In this document: positions 11,645-24,553 of the stretch, in pieces
How the letters are laid out: each line of letters opens with the position of its first letter
Position numbering within the stretch: the stretch's first letter is position 1
NCBI GenBank assembly: GCA_028622995.1
Contig: JAJQJQ010000049.1
Coordinates: 1,550,001 to 1,614,000, forward strand
Source: Panagrolaimus kolymaensis
Lineage: Eukaryota; Nematoda; Chromadorea; Rhabditida; Panagrolaimidae
DNA: 64,000 nucleotides
Direction: 5' to 3'
Program-made: the position numbers and the translations under genes
Notes under the pieces: model-generated
What the model was told of the DNA's origin: nothing
The model's input: the letters and a program-made list of their open reading frames with translations, nothing else
Databases searched by the model: none

Positions 11645-12170
11645 CAAGAAATTTTCTTTCTTTCTTCTTTTTTTTGTGAGAAAAATAAAAATAAATTTGT
11701 TTGGAAAAATATTTTCTTTTTTAAAGATTTTAATATGGAAAAGAAAGACAAAAACAACGATGTTTTTATCGAAGAGAAATAAATAAAAAATAAAATTATT
11801 GTTGGGTATTATGTTGCGGAAAAAAAAGGTGAGCAAGAATATCTAAATAAAATGTCCAAAAAACAGTGGCACAGTATCAAAGATTTAGGGATTTGTCGGT
11901 GGGAAGTATTGCAGCTTCGATTTAGGAGGAAATATATTCAACATTTAGATTCAAGTAAAGCCGACAACTTATTTAGGAAAAAATTTATCAACCCGAAAAA
12001 TTTGCATTTTATAAATTATTATTTTTTTCCACTAAAAAGAAATTTCAAGGATTTGTATTATATCATACCAATTTTGAGAGCAGATAAAATTTTGGTATGA
12101 AATTATCAAAATTCGAAAGAGCTAAAACTCTGATTGTAAATCTAAAAAAAAATCAACATAAAATCGGAGT
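11645..12170. other. Intergenic, AT-rich
   Basis: No gene was recognised. A short imperfect inverted repeat (TCATACCAA / TTGGTATGA) spans about 12064-12101. The 82-103 codon frames here lack family resemblance and splice context. Confidence 0.5.
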
Positions 12171-12718
12171 TTAAAGGAACATAGGTTTTTGATGCCTTTT
12201 TGAAAAATTTCGATGACACACAAGCGAAAGTTAGAAAAAATGAGTCTGGGGCAGGCCTCTTCCTTCGGCCCGTCCAGCCCGGCCCGGCCCGGCCCGGCCC
12301 GGCCCGCGGGCCGGGCCGGGCCGACTTTTGGACGGGCCAGGCCGGGCCGAGGCCGACCATTTTCTAAAAAAAGAAAAAAAATCAAAGGGAATACCAAGGC
12401 AAAAAAAAAAATTGACGGGCCGGCCCGCGGCCCGGCCCGGGCCGGGCCTAAACCAAAAGGGCCGCAGGCCGGGCCGGGCCGAAATCAAGACGGGCCGGGC
12501 CGGGCCAGGCCGGCAAAACCCGGCCCGTGGAAGAGGCCTGGTCTGGGGCAGAGCGGCAAATTCAAAAAAAAGTTGCACGCTCATGAAAAAGGTTGCACGG
12601 AAAAAGTTTTTTGAATTTCCCGCGCTGCCCCAGTATCGATTTTTTCAACTTTCGTTTGCGTGTCATCGAAATTTTTCAAAAAGGCATCAAAAACCTATGT
12701 TCCTTTAAACCAATATTA
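12171..12718. mobile_element. Fold-back (MITE-like) element with TTAA ends and GGCCC-rich core
   Basis: About 85 bp at the left end (from 12171, TTAAAGGAACATAGG) recur inverted at the right end (to 12718), with only a few mismatches seen by eye. Both ends carry TTAA, the target duplicated by piggyBac-type transposases. Inside, a second inverted pair (CTGGGGCAG...AAATTCAAAAAA and its complement) lies at about 12544-12634. The core, 12255-12540, is almost pure GGCCC/GGGCC repeats broken by one A-rich spacer, in stark contrast to the surroundings. No transposase frame was seen; the 117-133 codon frames across the core are Gly/Pro/Arg/Ala repeats read from the GC tract. I take it as a non-autonomous element that captured or expanded a GC-rich repeat. 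Confidence 0.8.
12290..12323. repeat. 34-bp perfect all-G/C palindrome
   Basis: The centre is between 12306 and 12307. Seventeen bases on each side pair exactly and every base is G or C. It lies within the GGCCC-rich core of the fold-back element and would form a very stable cruciform or hairpin. Confidence 0.9.
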
Positions 12719-15700
12719 CTTTGTCTAAATAAAAAAATGTGAATCGAGGCACAGAAATAAAACAAAACAAAAAAAATTTGAAATGCGAAAAACCTTGACG
12801 GTCACAAAGAAAAAAAAGAAAAGGAGCAAGTTAGTTTAAAAAAAAGTTTTATGGTGTTCGACGCTATAAAAAAGTAAAAAAAAGTAGTTAGTAAGTTTTT
12901 TTCTTTCTCCTTTTTTTCTTTAAAAATATAAAATCGTAAATCAGCAGTAGCTAAGAATAAAAAAAGAAAGAAGTATATAAATAAAATAAAAAAACGTGAA
13001 ACCGTTTTTTTTAAAGTTTTGTTGGTTGAGAAATTTTTTTTATAGTTTTTATTGTTTTTTTGCAATCTTTTTTTTTCTTTTCGTTTCACTCTTCTTTTTT
13101 TTGTTGCAGTTTATCAAAAAAAAAATGAAAAAAGGAGCCATCATCTTATGATGTAATTTGGGTATAATACTTTTTTTTTTGTTTTTTTGTCCATTTTTTT
13201 GAAAGAAAAAAGCTGAAAAAGGTAGCGAAAAGATAGAGAGGGAAAGGCCCAATCAATGTAGTTTTGTTAAATTTTTTTTGTGGTATACTCATTTGTTCCG
13301 CCAAATTTGCTGGAGTTCAAGTTTTAAAGGGCGTCAGCAAAATTCTACAAAAAAAATATATATAAAAAATCAAAACATAATTTTTTTGGTGTTTAAAAGG
13401 GATTTTAAAAATAGAGGGCAAAGTCGAAGAAAAATAAAATAAAAAATGAATTTTTCGCTTCTAAAATAACTTTACCATAATTTCAATAATTTTTTTCAAA
13501 TTTTTATTTATTTGAAAAAATCGTGTCCAAACACGCAGGCTTACTGTAGCTACAAAAATAAAAAATCCCATTTCTCACAAATAATTCGTTCATTTGTGTA
13601 AAATGAAAAAATTGGCAACAACAAAAAATCCTTAAATCTAAATCATTTTTCTTTCATACTTTTTTTTTGTTATTCTGTTTTTTTCCTTCTTAAAAACATT
13701 TATATTATTTTTTTATTGTTAAAAAAAAGGTTGACAATGATAAAAAAAACTTTTTGTTGTATAAAAACATTTTTGTAAAAATAAAATAAAGAAAAGCAAA
13801 ACACGAGTTTTATGAAAGAAATGCACAATCGAAAAAAAATAGAAATAAATCTGATTCAGAATTGTGTGAGAATTCAATGTTTCAAAATTGGATTTCTTTC
13901 TCTTATTTTTTTGATTTGAAAAAAAGCAACAACAAAAAAAAATTAATATGGAAACAATGAACAATGGCTTTTTTTCACGCTAAAATAATTTTTTTAGCAT
14001 AAATCCAAAACGGAGAATAATGCAAAAAAAAAATGCTAATTCTATTATTAAAAATAACGGAAGACAAAGATTTTCATCATCTGTGTAAAGCTTGAAGTTG
14101 TTTGTTATCTTTGAACTTTTCTAGAAATTTTTTTCTTCTGTCTCGTGCCTCCTTCAGAATTCAATTATCAAAATATTCATTATTCTTCTTTGATTCGATT
14201 ATGGTTTTTTAAACATTAATCAAATTATGTTAAATAAATATTAAAATACAATCATTTTTTTATAACATAAAATAAAAAATTTCTAAGGTAAGGTACCTGA
14301 TATTCTAAAGTTTTTTTATCGAAAAATCAATAAAATAAACTTTCAAAATATCTATGAAGCCAATAATTTGTTGTGAAACTTATTTTTTTTATTCGTTGCT
14401 AACTTACAATGGAGTCATGAAAGTTATATTTTTAGCTTTTTAATCTCATTACGTCTTTTTCATTCTATCTTCACTTTTTTTTGCTGCTTAAACTTTTTCT
14501 TCTTTCTTCTTCAAAGGAGCATTTTCTTTGTTTTCAACCAAAAAAAAAGGAAGAAGAAAGAACTGATAATTTTATTGTATTGTTGAGATATATTTTATTC
14601 TTTTTATTTTTTTGCTAGCTTGCATATTTTTTGTTGAACAGAAGTCCTTGTCTTTTTCTTTATCTTCCAAGAAGTTTTTTTGGACACAACTTGTTGACGT
14701 TCGACAATTTTATTTATTTTTATAACCATTTTTTATTAGTTTTTTTATATTTTTCGACATAGACTGTCGTTTAAAATAAAGGTGTAAAAACTTCTGTAAA
14801 AAAAATATTGATAATTTTTTTAAGTGTTTTGTGGAGAGTTTTTCTCAATGGTTTCATGTTTTTTTGATAGTTGAAAAATAAGTAGCAGACGATGTTTGTA
14901 TACATTAGAAGAAAATATATTCTTTGTGTCTTGACATGGTTTTTCTTTTGATAAGGAAAAATGTTGCAAGCAATGGAATGAAGAAGGATGATGGCGTTGG
15001 TGTATCTTTTTCTTTTTGTAGCCTAATAGTGGAACTCAAACACTTGTATAAAATATTAGCTACATATTACAGAGTCAGTCTTGCACTGAAAATACTCACA
15101 GCATTAAATTTTCTAAAAATGAAAGTGGATTAAAGAATCTGAAAATTAACCAAAATAGAAAATTCCTTGGTCAACGAAATCCATGCTTTTTCCATGGATT
15201 ACCGAACATGGGAAAACTTTTTTTCTTTGAACATTTTTTCTTCCCATAAAATAGTCGAAACAGATTTTTACACTTTTCGTGCAGTTGTTGATTTAGCTAC
15301 TTTTGATAAAAAAAATATTTGCCTGCTTGTTTCTTCTTGTAATGATCCATAGAAGCAAACAAAAAAAAATTATCTTTATTTACAGCCGCTTTTGACTAAA
15401 TAAAGTTGTAAAAATAAATAAAGTTTTTATTTCTAAAAAAAATTGTAAAAATAATTTGAACTTATGCACGCCTGAAATTATAATATTAGGCATTTTTATT
15501 GCTTTGAATGTTTTGAAGGAAGTAAAGATTTTAAATTATTGCATAAAGCAAACTTTAATATTATAATCATGAATCATGTTTGAATTATTTTTATGTTCTT
15601 GAAATAATTGTTATAATTTTGTGATTTAACTCTTCAAACTTATGATTTTAGTGGGGCGAAAAACAAAATAAAGCATTCCAAGAATACAATTTTTGATGCC

Positions 15701-18700
15701 CAATCGAGAAAATGATGATGATAAAATGACGAATATGTCCCTCTCTATCTATCTTATTTTTTTTTCATTCTTTAATCTGGCAACAAAACGAAAATAAAAA
15801 AATGAAATTATTTTGATAAGAAATCAAAATAAAAAAAAGTTTTTTATATCAAAAAAAGTCATCATCGTCGTCGTCAAAAAGACATACATGCCTGGCTTTG
15901 TTGAAAAAAACATTTTTTTGTTATGAAAACTTAAAAAACAAAACATAAATTTTTTTTAAGGAAGCAAGGAACAAAGGATGGGCGTTGTCCTCCTCTCTGT
16001 TTTTTTATTATATGATTATTCAAAAAATTTGAGGAAAAATTATTATTGAACAAAAAAACAGACAAGTGCAAAAATATTGTTGGGTGTTAATGGAAAATGG
16101 CCTTTACGCGACTTACCCAGCTGTCTTGGTAAATCAGTGTCGAGATTCACCACTAAAATCAATCAATTTACTTCAGAATTTTTATATTCTGATTTTTCTT
16201 TTATTTATTTTTTTCAAGATACAAACATAAAAACGTTCACGGGCTCCTTATCAGACTTCCGTCCAGTAGCAACTTAGCACCGAATATATATATACATATA
16301 AAAATATATATATATATATATATGCCGATGAAAAACACTGGGCATAAAAGCTGATAAGCACCCGATTTTAACGTAAAAAAATATTGAAAGTATAAAGCGG
16401 ATTAAAATATTGCAGATAATAATAATTTCAGCATCATTCAATAAATAAAAATAAAAAGCATCGGCAACAATAAAGCAAAAAAAATTTAAAAAAAATCTTT
16501 TAAATAAACATTGAACCTGAAATATTTTTATTTTGATGATAAAAGTGTAAAAGAGAAAGAAGATCAAAGTTATATTTCCTGGATTTTTTTTTGAAAGCAA
16601 AAAAATTAACTAATTTTTTCAAACTTTACCGAGTTTAAAAGATTCTCTTAACTTTAAAGCAAATATTTTTTTATAAAATAAGTAACTTTTTCTTTCCATA
16701 AAGAATAAATAAATTTTTACTTTACTTACTTTTTATTTTATTTCAAGAGATAGCAAAAATCCATGGGTTGTTGTTGATGCTGCTGCTACCGCATCTTCGT
16801 TCCTCGTTGTTGCCGTTGTCTGTCGTTGTCGGTTTTATCCTTCCTTTTTTTCCCTCTTCTTCTTCCTAAATCTATTAAGCGCTCTAATTTTTTTGGTTTT
16901 GTGATGGAAAAAAATTGAAGAAAGAAAAGCAGGGGTGTCGAGCGACGACGACAACAACTTTAAAGAAGGCGACGAAGATGAACTAAAGAGAGAGAAAAGT
17001 GCCAAAAACAGCATATTTCAACGACGACGAAGGAGAAGAAGATTTTTTTTCGATGAGTTTTTACTTTTATTTTTACTTCTTCGTCGTTGAAGGAAGGAAA
17101 AAAAGGTTCTTGCGCTTTTGCTTTTTCTGTTGTTGCATGAATCCTTAAAACTGAAGCATCTTTTCTTTTGCGACCGCTGCTGCTTCTTTCAAACTTTTTA
17201 CTTTTCTTCCTTCGTGGTTAGGATTTTTAAGTTGAGTTGAGTTGAATAAAATTGGAAGGGATTGCATGAGTTATTAAAATTATTTTTCTTTTCTCTTTTT
17301 TTTTTTTTTGACATTTGAAAGAAATAAAAGCAAAAATAAAAGAAGGATTGCAAGAATGGAAAAAATGGAATGAAAATTTCGAGAAAAAATAGTGAATTCA
17401 TTAACTAAATTAATAGCAATTAACTAATTTGGAAGAAAGCAATCACGAGCAAACCAAAAGTTGAATTAATTTTTTGATGAACCAAAAAAATAAAATAAGA
17501 AAAACAAGAAATCAGTTTCAAAAATTTTGAAATTCTAAAATTATAACATTAAAATCTTTGGAAGATTTTTTTTTGATGATGCACTAAATCGAGTTCCTAG
17601 TTTTTATGAATCAAACAAAAATTAACACAATGACTATACATATTTTTTTCGGCAATAATTTGTAAAGCTTAATGTTTCTAAATAAAGCCAAAATAAAACC
17701 ATAGTAATAAATTACGATTACTTATTGTCATTGATTCTTTTTTACTTCAAAAAAAATTCAGGTTCTTGGAATTTATAAATATTAAAAAATTAGCAGAAAT
17801 AAAAGTTGGTTTAGCTCTGGAAAAGTCAAGATTGACACAGACATGCACTAAAATACTACGGTAGAGTAAAAAATGAAATACGACCATCTTTTGTTTTTTG
17901 TTTTGCCATAAACAAGATTCTAATCTTATACAAACTTGTTAGAAGGGAAAAAAGATATTAGCTTCGTTAAACAAAAACAGAGTTATAATTAACACCAAAA
18001 AAACGAGACAAACAACTTACACAAACACGGATTCCAAGATTTTTCAAGGATTTTACACTTTTCTCAATTTTCAACATATAATTCGATCCCAATTTTTTTA
18101 AATAATAAAACTGCAAAAAAAAAGAAAAATAATAACGAAGCTGGGGCTTCAGAATTTTAAAAAAAAATGAATATAAACGTTTCATTTTTCATTTAAAAAA
18201 ACATATTTTTTTACTAGTATTTTCTAATTTATTCAACCGCAAAACAAAAAAAATAAAGTGACATCTCTCCTTTTAAAATTAGTAAAGAAGCAATAGAAAA
18301 ACAGAAGTAAGTAAGTAGCGCGCGAGAAAAAAACATAAATTTATTCAACAAGTTCTTCTTTTTTTGTTTCTCGCCTGCTTTTTACTTTTCACTTTTTGTC
18401 CCATCATCGTATGCTTCTTTCGTTGTTTTCCTGTCGAATTTCACAATGAAGTAGGAAGGTTTGAGAGACTTCTACATTCTTTCTCTTGTAAAATGTCACT
18501 CCTTTTTTTTAGTTTTCGGTGCTCATCCTCTTTTTTTGGATGTTGTTGGAGATGTTGTCATTCTTGTCCTCCTTCATCCTCGCCATTTGCATAATAATCA
18601 TCCTCATTCTCATTTGAGGAGGGCATTTTTAAAAACATAAATTTCATACAAATATAAAATGTTTCAAAAAAAATTCGACAAATTTGTGAAAGAAACATAT

Positions 18701-18926
18701 TTTTATTTTTTAAATTTTATTTTATTGGAACATCAATGAAATTTATTAAATAAATAGCAACAAACAAAAAAACACACACAAAAACAGTAGTTTCATAGTT
18801 TATAAAAATGGAATTCATAATACACTAAGAAAAAAAGGCGTACACGTTTATCATCGAAACCGTTAAAAAATATATACATTGGGTTTTAAGAAAAAAAACT
18901 ATAGTAAGATCAAGAAAAAAAAAGTT
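12719..18926. other. Intergenic, AT-rich, no gene recognised
   Basis: A 6.2 kb stretch with homopolymer-rich DNA. It contains a TA microsatellite at about 16284-16323 and a patch rich in CGA/TCG and GTTGTT triplets at about 16770-17060. A moderately complex patch lies at about 16077-16270 (ending GGGCTCCTTATCAGACTTCC); I could not assign it to any RNA or protein family. The ORFs of 60-108 codons here are low-complexity. Confidence 0.5.
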
Positions 18927-20728
18927 TTATCCAGTGGAATTAGATTTAAAACTTGAATTAAATTTAGTTAATAATGCTCCACTCATTCCAATGCATCGAA
19001 CTTCATGAGATGGTAAACTTGTATGGGATACTGTCACTCTGAAAAATAAAAAGATATTTAAAAGAATTTAAAAAACTCAAACTTTTCTACAAATACATAG
19101 TTATTTCAAAAACTTGAAATTTCGCCTTTTTTTAAATTATTTTTCTTTATATAATAATTTTTATTACCTTGACAATTGAGATTGCTGCGAACCACCCAAT
19201 AAAAATCTCGAATGTTTTATCGTTGGAATGGTTGAATCTGATTCACCAAAGGATGGTCGACCAGATAAATTATCTCCTTCTTCTCCATCTTCATTAATAA
19301 TAATATTATTTTCATTATTTAATGATTCATCAAAGGAATCCACGGGCCTTGATTCACTATATGGAAAAACTGAACACAGCAAAGAACTCGTGCGTCGATT
19401 AAGGGAAAGGCGAAGTTGTTGATTGGACCAACGATTTTTAGCTGTGGCTTCCCATTGCTCTTCTGGACCTGATAAACGTGGAGATGGAGTTTGTTGTTGT
19501 TGTTGATGATGGTTATGGTGGTGTTGATGTTGGTGGTGCATGGTGGGTCCAAGCATATGATGTTCATCATCTGATTCACAATCCAATACACTATGACACC
19601 CGGGAGCTGTGTGAATCACGGAATTTCCTATCATGGATTGACCCAATTCATTCATAACATCTTTATAATAATTCGTTTCAAGACTATATTGAATTGCCTA
19701 AATTATAAAATTTTAAAAAAATTTAAGATTTTTAGCAGAGTTTTTTTTATAAAAAATTAATGTCGCCCCTCTATGTTTGTTGCAAAAAATTTGCTTGATT
19801 GGCTTTGTTACAACTTTTCACTTTTAGAAGACAATCCAAAGAAAATTTTTGTTTTAAATTAAATTATTCAATCTGCTCTTCGTTCTTCGATCTCTTTTCT
19901 TGAATTATTTCGTAAATTAATCTAATTAATTTAGAGTGAAAAACAGTAAGTGGTTTTGTTGGTCTCGTTGGATTTTCTGTCTGGTTAAGAAAAGTCTCAC
20001 GAAGTAGATGGAATTTTTTTTCTACCATGCTCGTAAAATTTTTTGCATTTGAAAAATAAATTAAAACTAAACTTTCCGTAAAATTAATAAAACACAGAAT
20101 TTTATAAAAAAAAGTATCAAAACTTTGTTTTGTTACAGAAAGTTTTGCAATGAAAATTAAATTTTTTTACATAAAACTTATAAAAGAAAATACAAAAAAG
20201 ATGGGCTTTTGAATTAAGTAAAAATTTTTGTGAAGAGAACCCACCCACGTTATATCTTTTTTTATTATTAAAAATCAAGTTTTCGAAAACTATAATTTTT
20301 GGATATTAAATGTTTTGTTGCTGCAATTCCAAAATATTTGCATATCTAACCTGTATAAGATATGGAATGCCTCGAATAGTTTTCATTAAAGCTTCAGTGG
20401 TATCTGGAGTAATTAACATTGCTGATTCAGCCAAATGTATATGACTATTAGATTTATTTAAATTTTTTGAAATTTTATAATGCACGGGTATTCGACGTTT
20501 ATTTGTTGTTGTTGATGTTGAATGAGAATTAAAAGTTTGATGATGATGGTGCTTTTTAAAATATCTTGGAATAGTTAGCCATAAACCCGCAGAAATGAAT
20601 AATCCAATTAAACCTAAAGATGTGGCCAAAACCGATGGTAAAATATCGGATAATTCAAATACAGCCAAAATTATTCCAGTTAAAAAACAACCCAAACTTA
20701 AAATAGAAAATATCAGTGGAACTAACAT
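18927..20728 (-). CDS. Two-TM membrane protein with long low-complexity cytosolic tail (339 aa)
   Basis: Exons on the minus strand are 20728-20351, 19697-19168 and 19038-18927 (378, 530 and 112 bp), joined by GT-AG introns of 653 and 129 bp; the frame closes at TAA. Two hydrophobic segments at about residues 3-25 and 30-53 form an N-terminal hairpin, followed by a His cluster and a basic stretch, which suggests a cytosolic tail. The middle exon holds a His/Gln tract, then acidic Asn/Ile/Glu-rich sequence. The last exon adds a short Ser-rich end. I do not recognise the family. The N-terminal four-helix-type look could suit a small TMEM protein, but only two segments are convincing. The start ATG at 20728 is the first in frame and begins directly with the hydrophobic segment. 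Confidence 0.8.
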
Positions 20729-22181
20729 TTTTGCATTTGAAAAAGTTCAAAAATGAAAGCTAAAAATAATAAAGAATTGAAGTTAGTTTGTTGTTAAAAT
20801 AAATGAAAGTAAAGAAATGGAAATCGCGTTAGTCACGAGCGAGTATTTCAGAGTTTGGTAATTTAAAAAACAAAAAGAAAACACAAAAACGCTTGAAAAA
20901 CTGAAATATGCATGTTGGCAACAAAAAAATTAACAAATGGAAAGGAGGAAGGATAATTTTCCGGAGGATTTTGAGTCTTAAAAAAAGTTTTTAAAAAAAT
21001 GTGTCAAAAAAAAACAGGAAACTTTTTTATAAAAGATGAGAAACACACTTTTTAGAAGCAATAATTTTTTTTTTGAATCACGTCTTTTGGAATGAATACT
21101 TGGGTTAGCTTTCTAATTTTTCAACAAAGAATGCATTAAAAAAATGATTGTTTTTACTTTTGTTAGGAAAAAGGACAAACGTGAATCCTAGAAATTATTT
21201 AAACTAAAATCGGAAAAAACAACATATTTAAATAAAAAGTTGAAAGAACAAAAAAAACAAGCACATTTGTTTGTTATTATTTTTCAGATCGCAAAGAAAG
21301 AAACTTGAGCGCAAAAATGAATGAGAAAATTAACCTAATTATTTTTAAAAACTTTAAAAAAATAGATTGAGCATAAACCAAAAATGCTCAACTCAATGTT
21401 TTTAGGAATTCAAGTATCAAACAGACGACAGTCATCATCGACAAATTAGCATATTTAAAAATCAGAACAAAAAACGTTAAAATCGTCTGCATTTTATTTA
21501 TTTCTCTTTATTTTTTAAAAAGTACAACAACGACAAATGGAATAATTAAAAACAAAACAAAAAAACACTAGTCTCGACTCTCAACTCTAGACAAAATAAA
21601 GGCATCGCATGGAAAATTAAGAAGAAAAAAATGTGATCCATCCACTCCAAAAAAAGTGTTATTTTTTATAAAAAAACAAGAGCGAAAGTGGAAAAAAATG
21701 TTGAAAAGAAAAAGAGGGAAAGAAAAGTAATGCGGAACTAATTATCGGATAGATTTCAATGCAATGCAGCCAAGCTAGCTTTATGCCTTTAAAAATAAAA
21801 ATTGCGACAGCTTTGGAATAAAAAAAAAATAAAAAAAAGTGTTAAAACAAATTCTTTTTTTTTGGATGTGTAGTGTGTGTGTGTTTTTTTTTTTAATGAA
21901 CAACAAACGACATTGGAAACAGCGACCCTTCTTTTTTTTATTCTTTTTTTTTTCTTGTCCCTCAATAAAACAATTTAGCTTTTTTTTCATGCCTTTTTTG
22001 AAACGCAATGAAAAAAAAACATATATTCACTAATTTCAGAATTTCACCATTTCTGAATAAAAAAAAGAAAGAAAAGAAATTGAAACGCAGTTGAAAAATG
22101 CATAAAAATAAAACAAAAAAAATTAATTTATGTTTCAGAAGAAAAAAATATATAAGGAAAAACAGATGATATCTTTGGAAA
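20729..22181. other. Intergenic, AT-rich
   Basis: This is upstream sequence of the two-TM membrane protein gene. It contains runs of A and T and no convincing gene. Confidence 0.5.
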
Positions 22182-22189
22182 ATGGTAAT
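22182..22189. repeat. 8-bp target duplication ATGGTAAT, left copy
   Basis: ATGGTAAT directly precedes the hAT-type element and recurs at 22417-22424 directly after it. Confidence 0.9.
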
Positions 22190-22416
22190 CAGGGATGTCC
22201 GAACATGAGTTTTGACTGATCCGAACATCCGAACTCCGAACAATGTTCGGCCAAAAAGGCCGAACATCCGAACTTCCGAACCCTCGAACATTGTTCGGAT
22301 ACGTTAAAATTTGTTTTTTTTTAAATCCGAACATCCGAACTCCGAACAATGTTCGGCCAAAAAGGCCGAACATCCGAACTTCCGAACCCCGAACTCCGAA
22401 CGTTCGGACATCCCTG
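22190..22416. mobile_element. hAT-type MITE, 227 bp, built of CCGAAC repeats
   Basis: Terminal inverted repeats CAGGGATGTCCGAAC / GTTCGGACATCCCTG are bounded by an exact 8-bp duplication (ATGGTAAT). CAGGG ends and 8-bp duplications are the hallmark of hAT elements. The interior holds two exact 64-bp direct copies (22220-22283 and 22326-22389), each containing CCGAAC units in both orientations around AATGTTCGGCC and GGCCGAACATCC. No transposase is encoded; frames crossing it are repeats of the same hexamer. The exact duplication suggests a fairly recent insertion. Confidence 0.92.
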
Positions 22417-22424
22417 ATGGTAAT

Positions 22425-24420
22425 TAGTCGTTTCACGAGTAAAAAATGAAGAAACTTAACTTTATATTCTACGAAATAATAATAGAAAAAAAAGTTGCTT
22501 TCAAACAAAGTATGAAAAAAATTTCAAAATAATACTTTTGAAAAATATTTTACATGAAACCCTACTGCGAAAATAAAATAAAATGAGCATCAATAAAACT
22601 TAAATTTAAATCGCGATTTAAAATGAAGAATTTAAAATAGAAGAAGAAGAAAAAGATTTATTGACTGTTGTCTACTACCAACGAAAAGGAAATTTCTTGC
22701 ATTGAGGATTAAATGGCAAACAAGCGTTATTGGGATTTCAATAAAAACTCATAAGAAACGAGGAGAAGCTTTTTCGAAAATAAACGCAAATTTTTTATAA
22801 TTAAATTAAGACAAAACAAAGTAATAATATTTTTTCCCAAAAATAGCCTTTTTTTTTACGTATTCTTTATTTTTGCTTAATTTCTACCATAGAAAAAAAA
22901 GTTATAAAAGACTTTATAACCCGGAAGTTTTTAAAACAAATCAAATCAAAACAAAAAATAAAAATGTTTTTGCAAAATTTGTTGAAGAAAAGTAATTTGA
23001 GTTATTAAAAAAGTAAAAATCATAAAATTAGCATTTTTATAACTAAGCTTAGTTCTGGTATATGTTTTACGAATGTACTAATTTCATCAGGACTTATAAA
23101 CATAAAGTTTAGATAAAGGCTGCCAACTGCCAGCATACATCCGGGTTCATTTCACGGCTTACGAAGAACATCCATAATTGGAAGTTGCATGCATTCCTTC
23201 TAGTTTAGTTGGAACAGAAAATGAAGGAAAAAAAGTTAAAAATAAATCTTATTTGCTTGAAAAAGTAAAAAGCAAAAAAGGTCATATTTTATTTTTTAAC
23301 ATTTTTACTAATTTTAATTACCAAAAAAACAGAAGTCAAAAATCAAAGATTTTTTTGTTTTAAAAATATACGTCACAAACTCTTTTTTTATATAGAAAAT
23401 ATTATTTTTTTTTTGGTTTTACTTTTCTCAAAGATAAATAAAATGCTATGGCTTTTAAGAACAAAATAAAGTTCTTAAAATTATCCAGTTCCATTCATTC
23501 AACTTTAAATGGACTAATAATAAAAGAAAACGAAGACGATGATAAAAAAATTCTTGCAAATAGATTATTTATATGAGAGAAATATTTGAATAGAAAAACT
23601 TTTCTTTTGAATACAAAAATTGAAAAGAAATAAATGGCAGCACAAAAAGGAACTAAAGGTTATAACTACAAAAAAATTATGTGTTTTTTTATGTAAAAAT
23701 GGATGTGTTTTGATTTTTATAAGCAAAACTTCAAAAAAAAAACAATGGATACTTTTAAATTATTTTTCTTTCAATTCTTTTTTTGTTTTTGAAGCCCACA
23801 TTCAATAATTATAATAAAAAACTACACTTTTTTGAAGCTTTAAAAATCGAAGAACGCCTTTCTTTTCAAAAGTGCATTCATCCTTATCTTTTTTCAACCA
23901 TCTTTTTTTATTTTATTTTATAGTTTTTGACATGTCAAAATTTTAAACAAAAAGAGTTTCATTTTTTTTTATTAACTCTGACGTGAGTTTTGCGCGCGCC
24001 ACAACCAACCATTATAGAATATTTTTTGTTTTATCAAGTTTATGAATGAAGAAGAATTTCTATGAATGCAAAAAATTTTTTTAGGACTAGACTAATTTTA
24101 ATTTCCCTTTTATTAAAATTTGGGGGCTAAAATTTTATTCATTTTTTATTTTAGAGCAAAAAAATTAATGTTTATATTTTAATAAATTTTTTTAGGATTC
24201 AAATTTTTCTTAAAATTTTTGTATTTGCTAAAAGGGATTTTAGGAAATATGATGATTCTCACCTTTAATCAATGACCTATTTTTTTTAAAGCGCTTATCC
24301 AAAAAAAAGAAAAAGAATGTTAGCTTCAGGTAATAAAAAGTTACTCACACACTTCCTTTATTTTGTGACTAGGGCATCATTGGCAGGTACTTATCAAATT
24401 TATCAAAATGGTGGATTCAC
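22425..24420. other. Intergenic, AT-rich
   Basis: About 2 kb between the MITE and the Skp1-like gene promoter. Nothing beyond homopolymer-rich sequence was recognised; a slightly more complex patch lies at about 23100-23220. Confidence 0.5.
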
Positions 24421-24444
24421 AAATTTTTTGATATAAAAGCAAAG
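24421..24444 (+). promoter_or_regulatory. TATA-type core promoter of the Skp1-like gene
   Basis: TATAAAA at 24432-24438 sits in the context TTTTTTGATATAAAAGCAAA, 122 bp upstream of the ATG, with CATTCACTTTT about 30 bp downstream as a possible start site. The same motif stands at a matching distance before the crystallin-like gene at 42325. Confidence 0.6.
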
Positions 24445-24553
24445 CCTGAACTCAAATTTCATTCACTTTTTCTGTACTCTACCTTTTCCTCCAGATTTTT
24501 ATCTACTTTTTATCTTTCGATCGATTTTTTTATTATTTATTATTAAAAACTCA

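Noticed and set aside
12122..12708. Overlapping 72-133 codon frames rich in Gly/Pro/Arg/Ala on both strands
   Set aside because: They are translations of the GGCCC repeat core of the fold-back element in several frames, with no conserved start or family resemblance.
22220..22389. Two identical repeats that might suggest a CRISPR-like or satellite array
   Set aside because: Only two copies, inside terminal inverted repeats with an 8-bp duplication, in a eukaryotic setting.
22128..22508. Frames of 68-126 codons with repeated SDVR/FGSSEVRMFG units
   Set aside because: They only read the CCGAAC hexamers of the hAT-type MITE.
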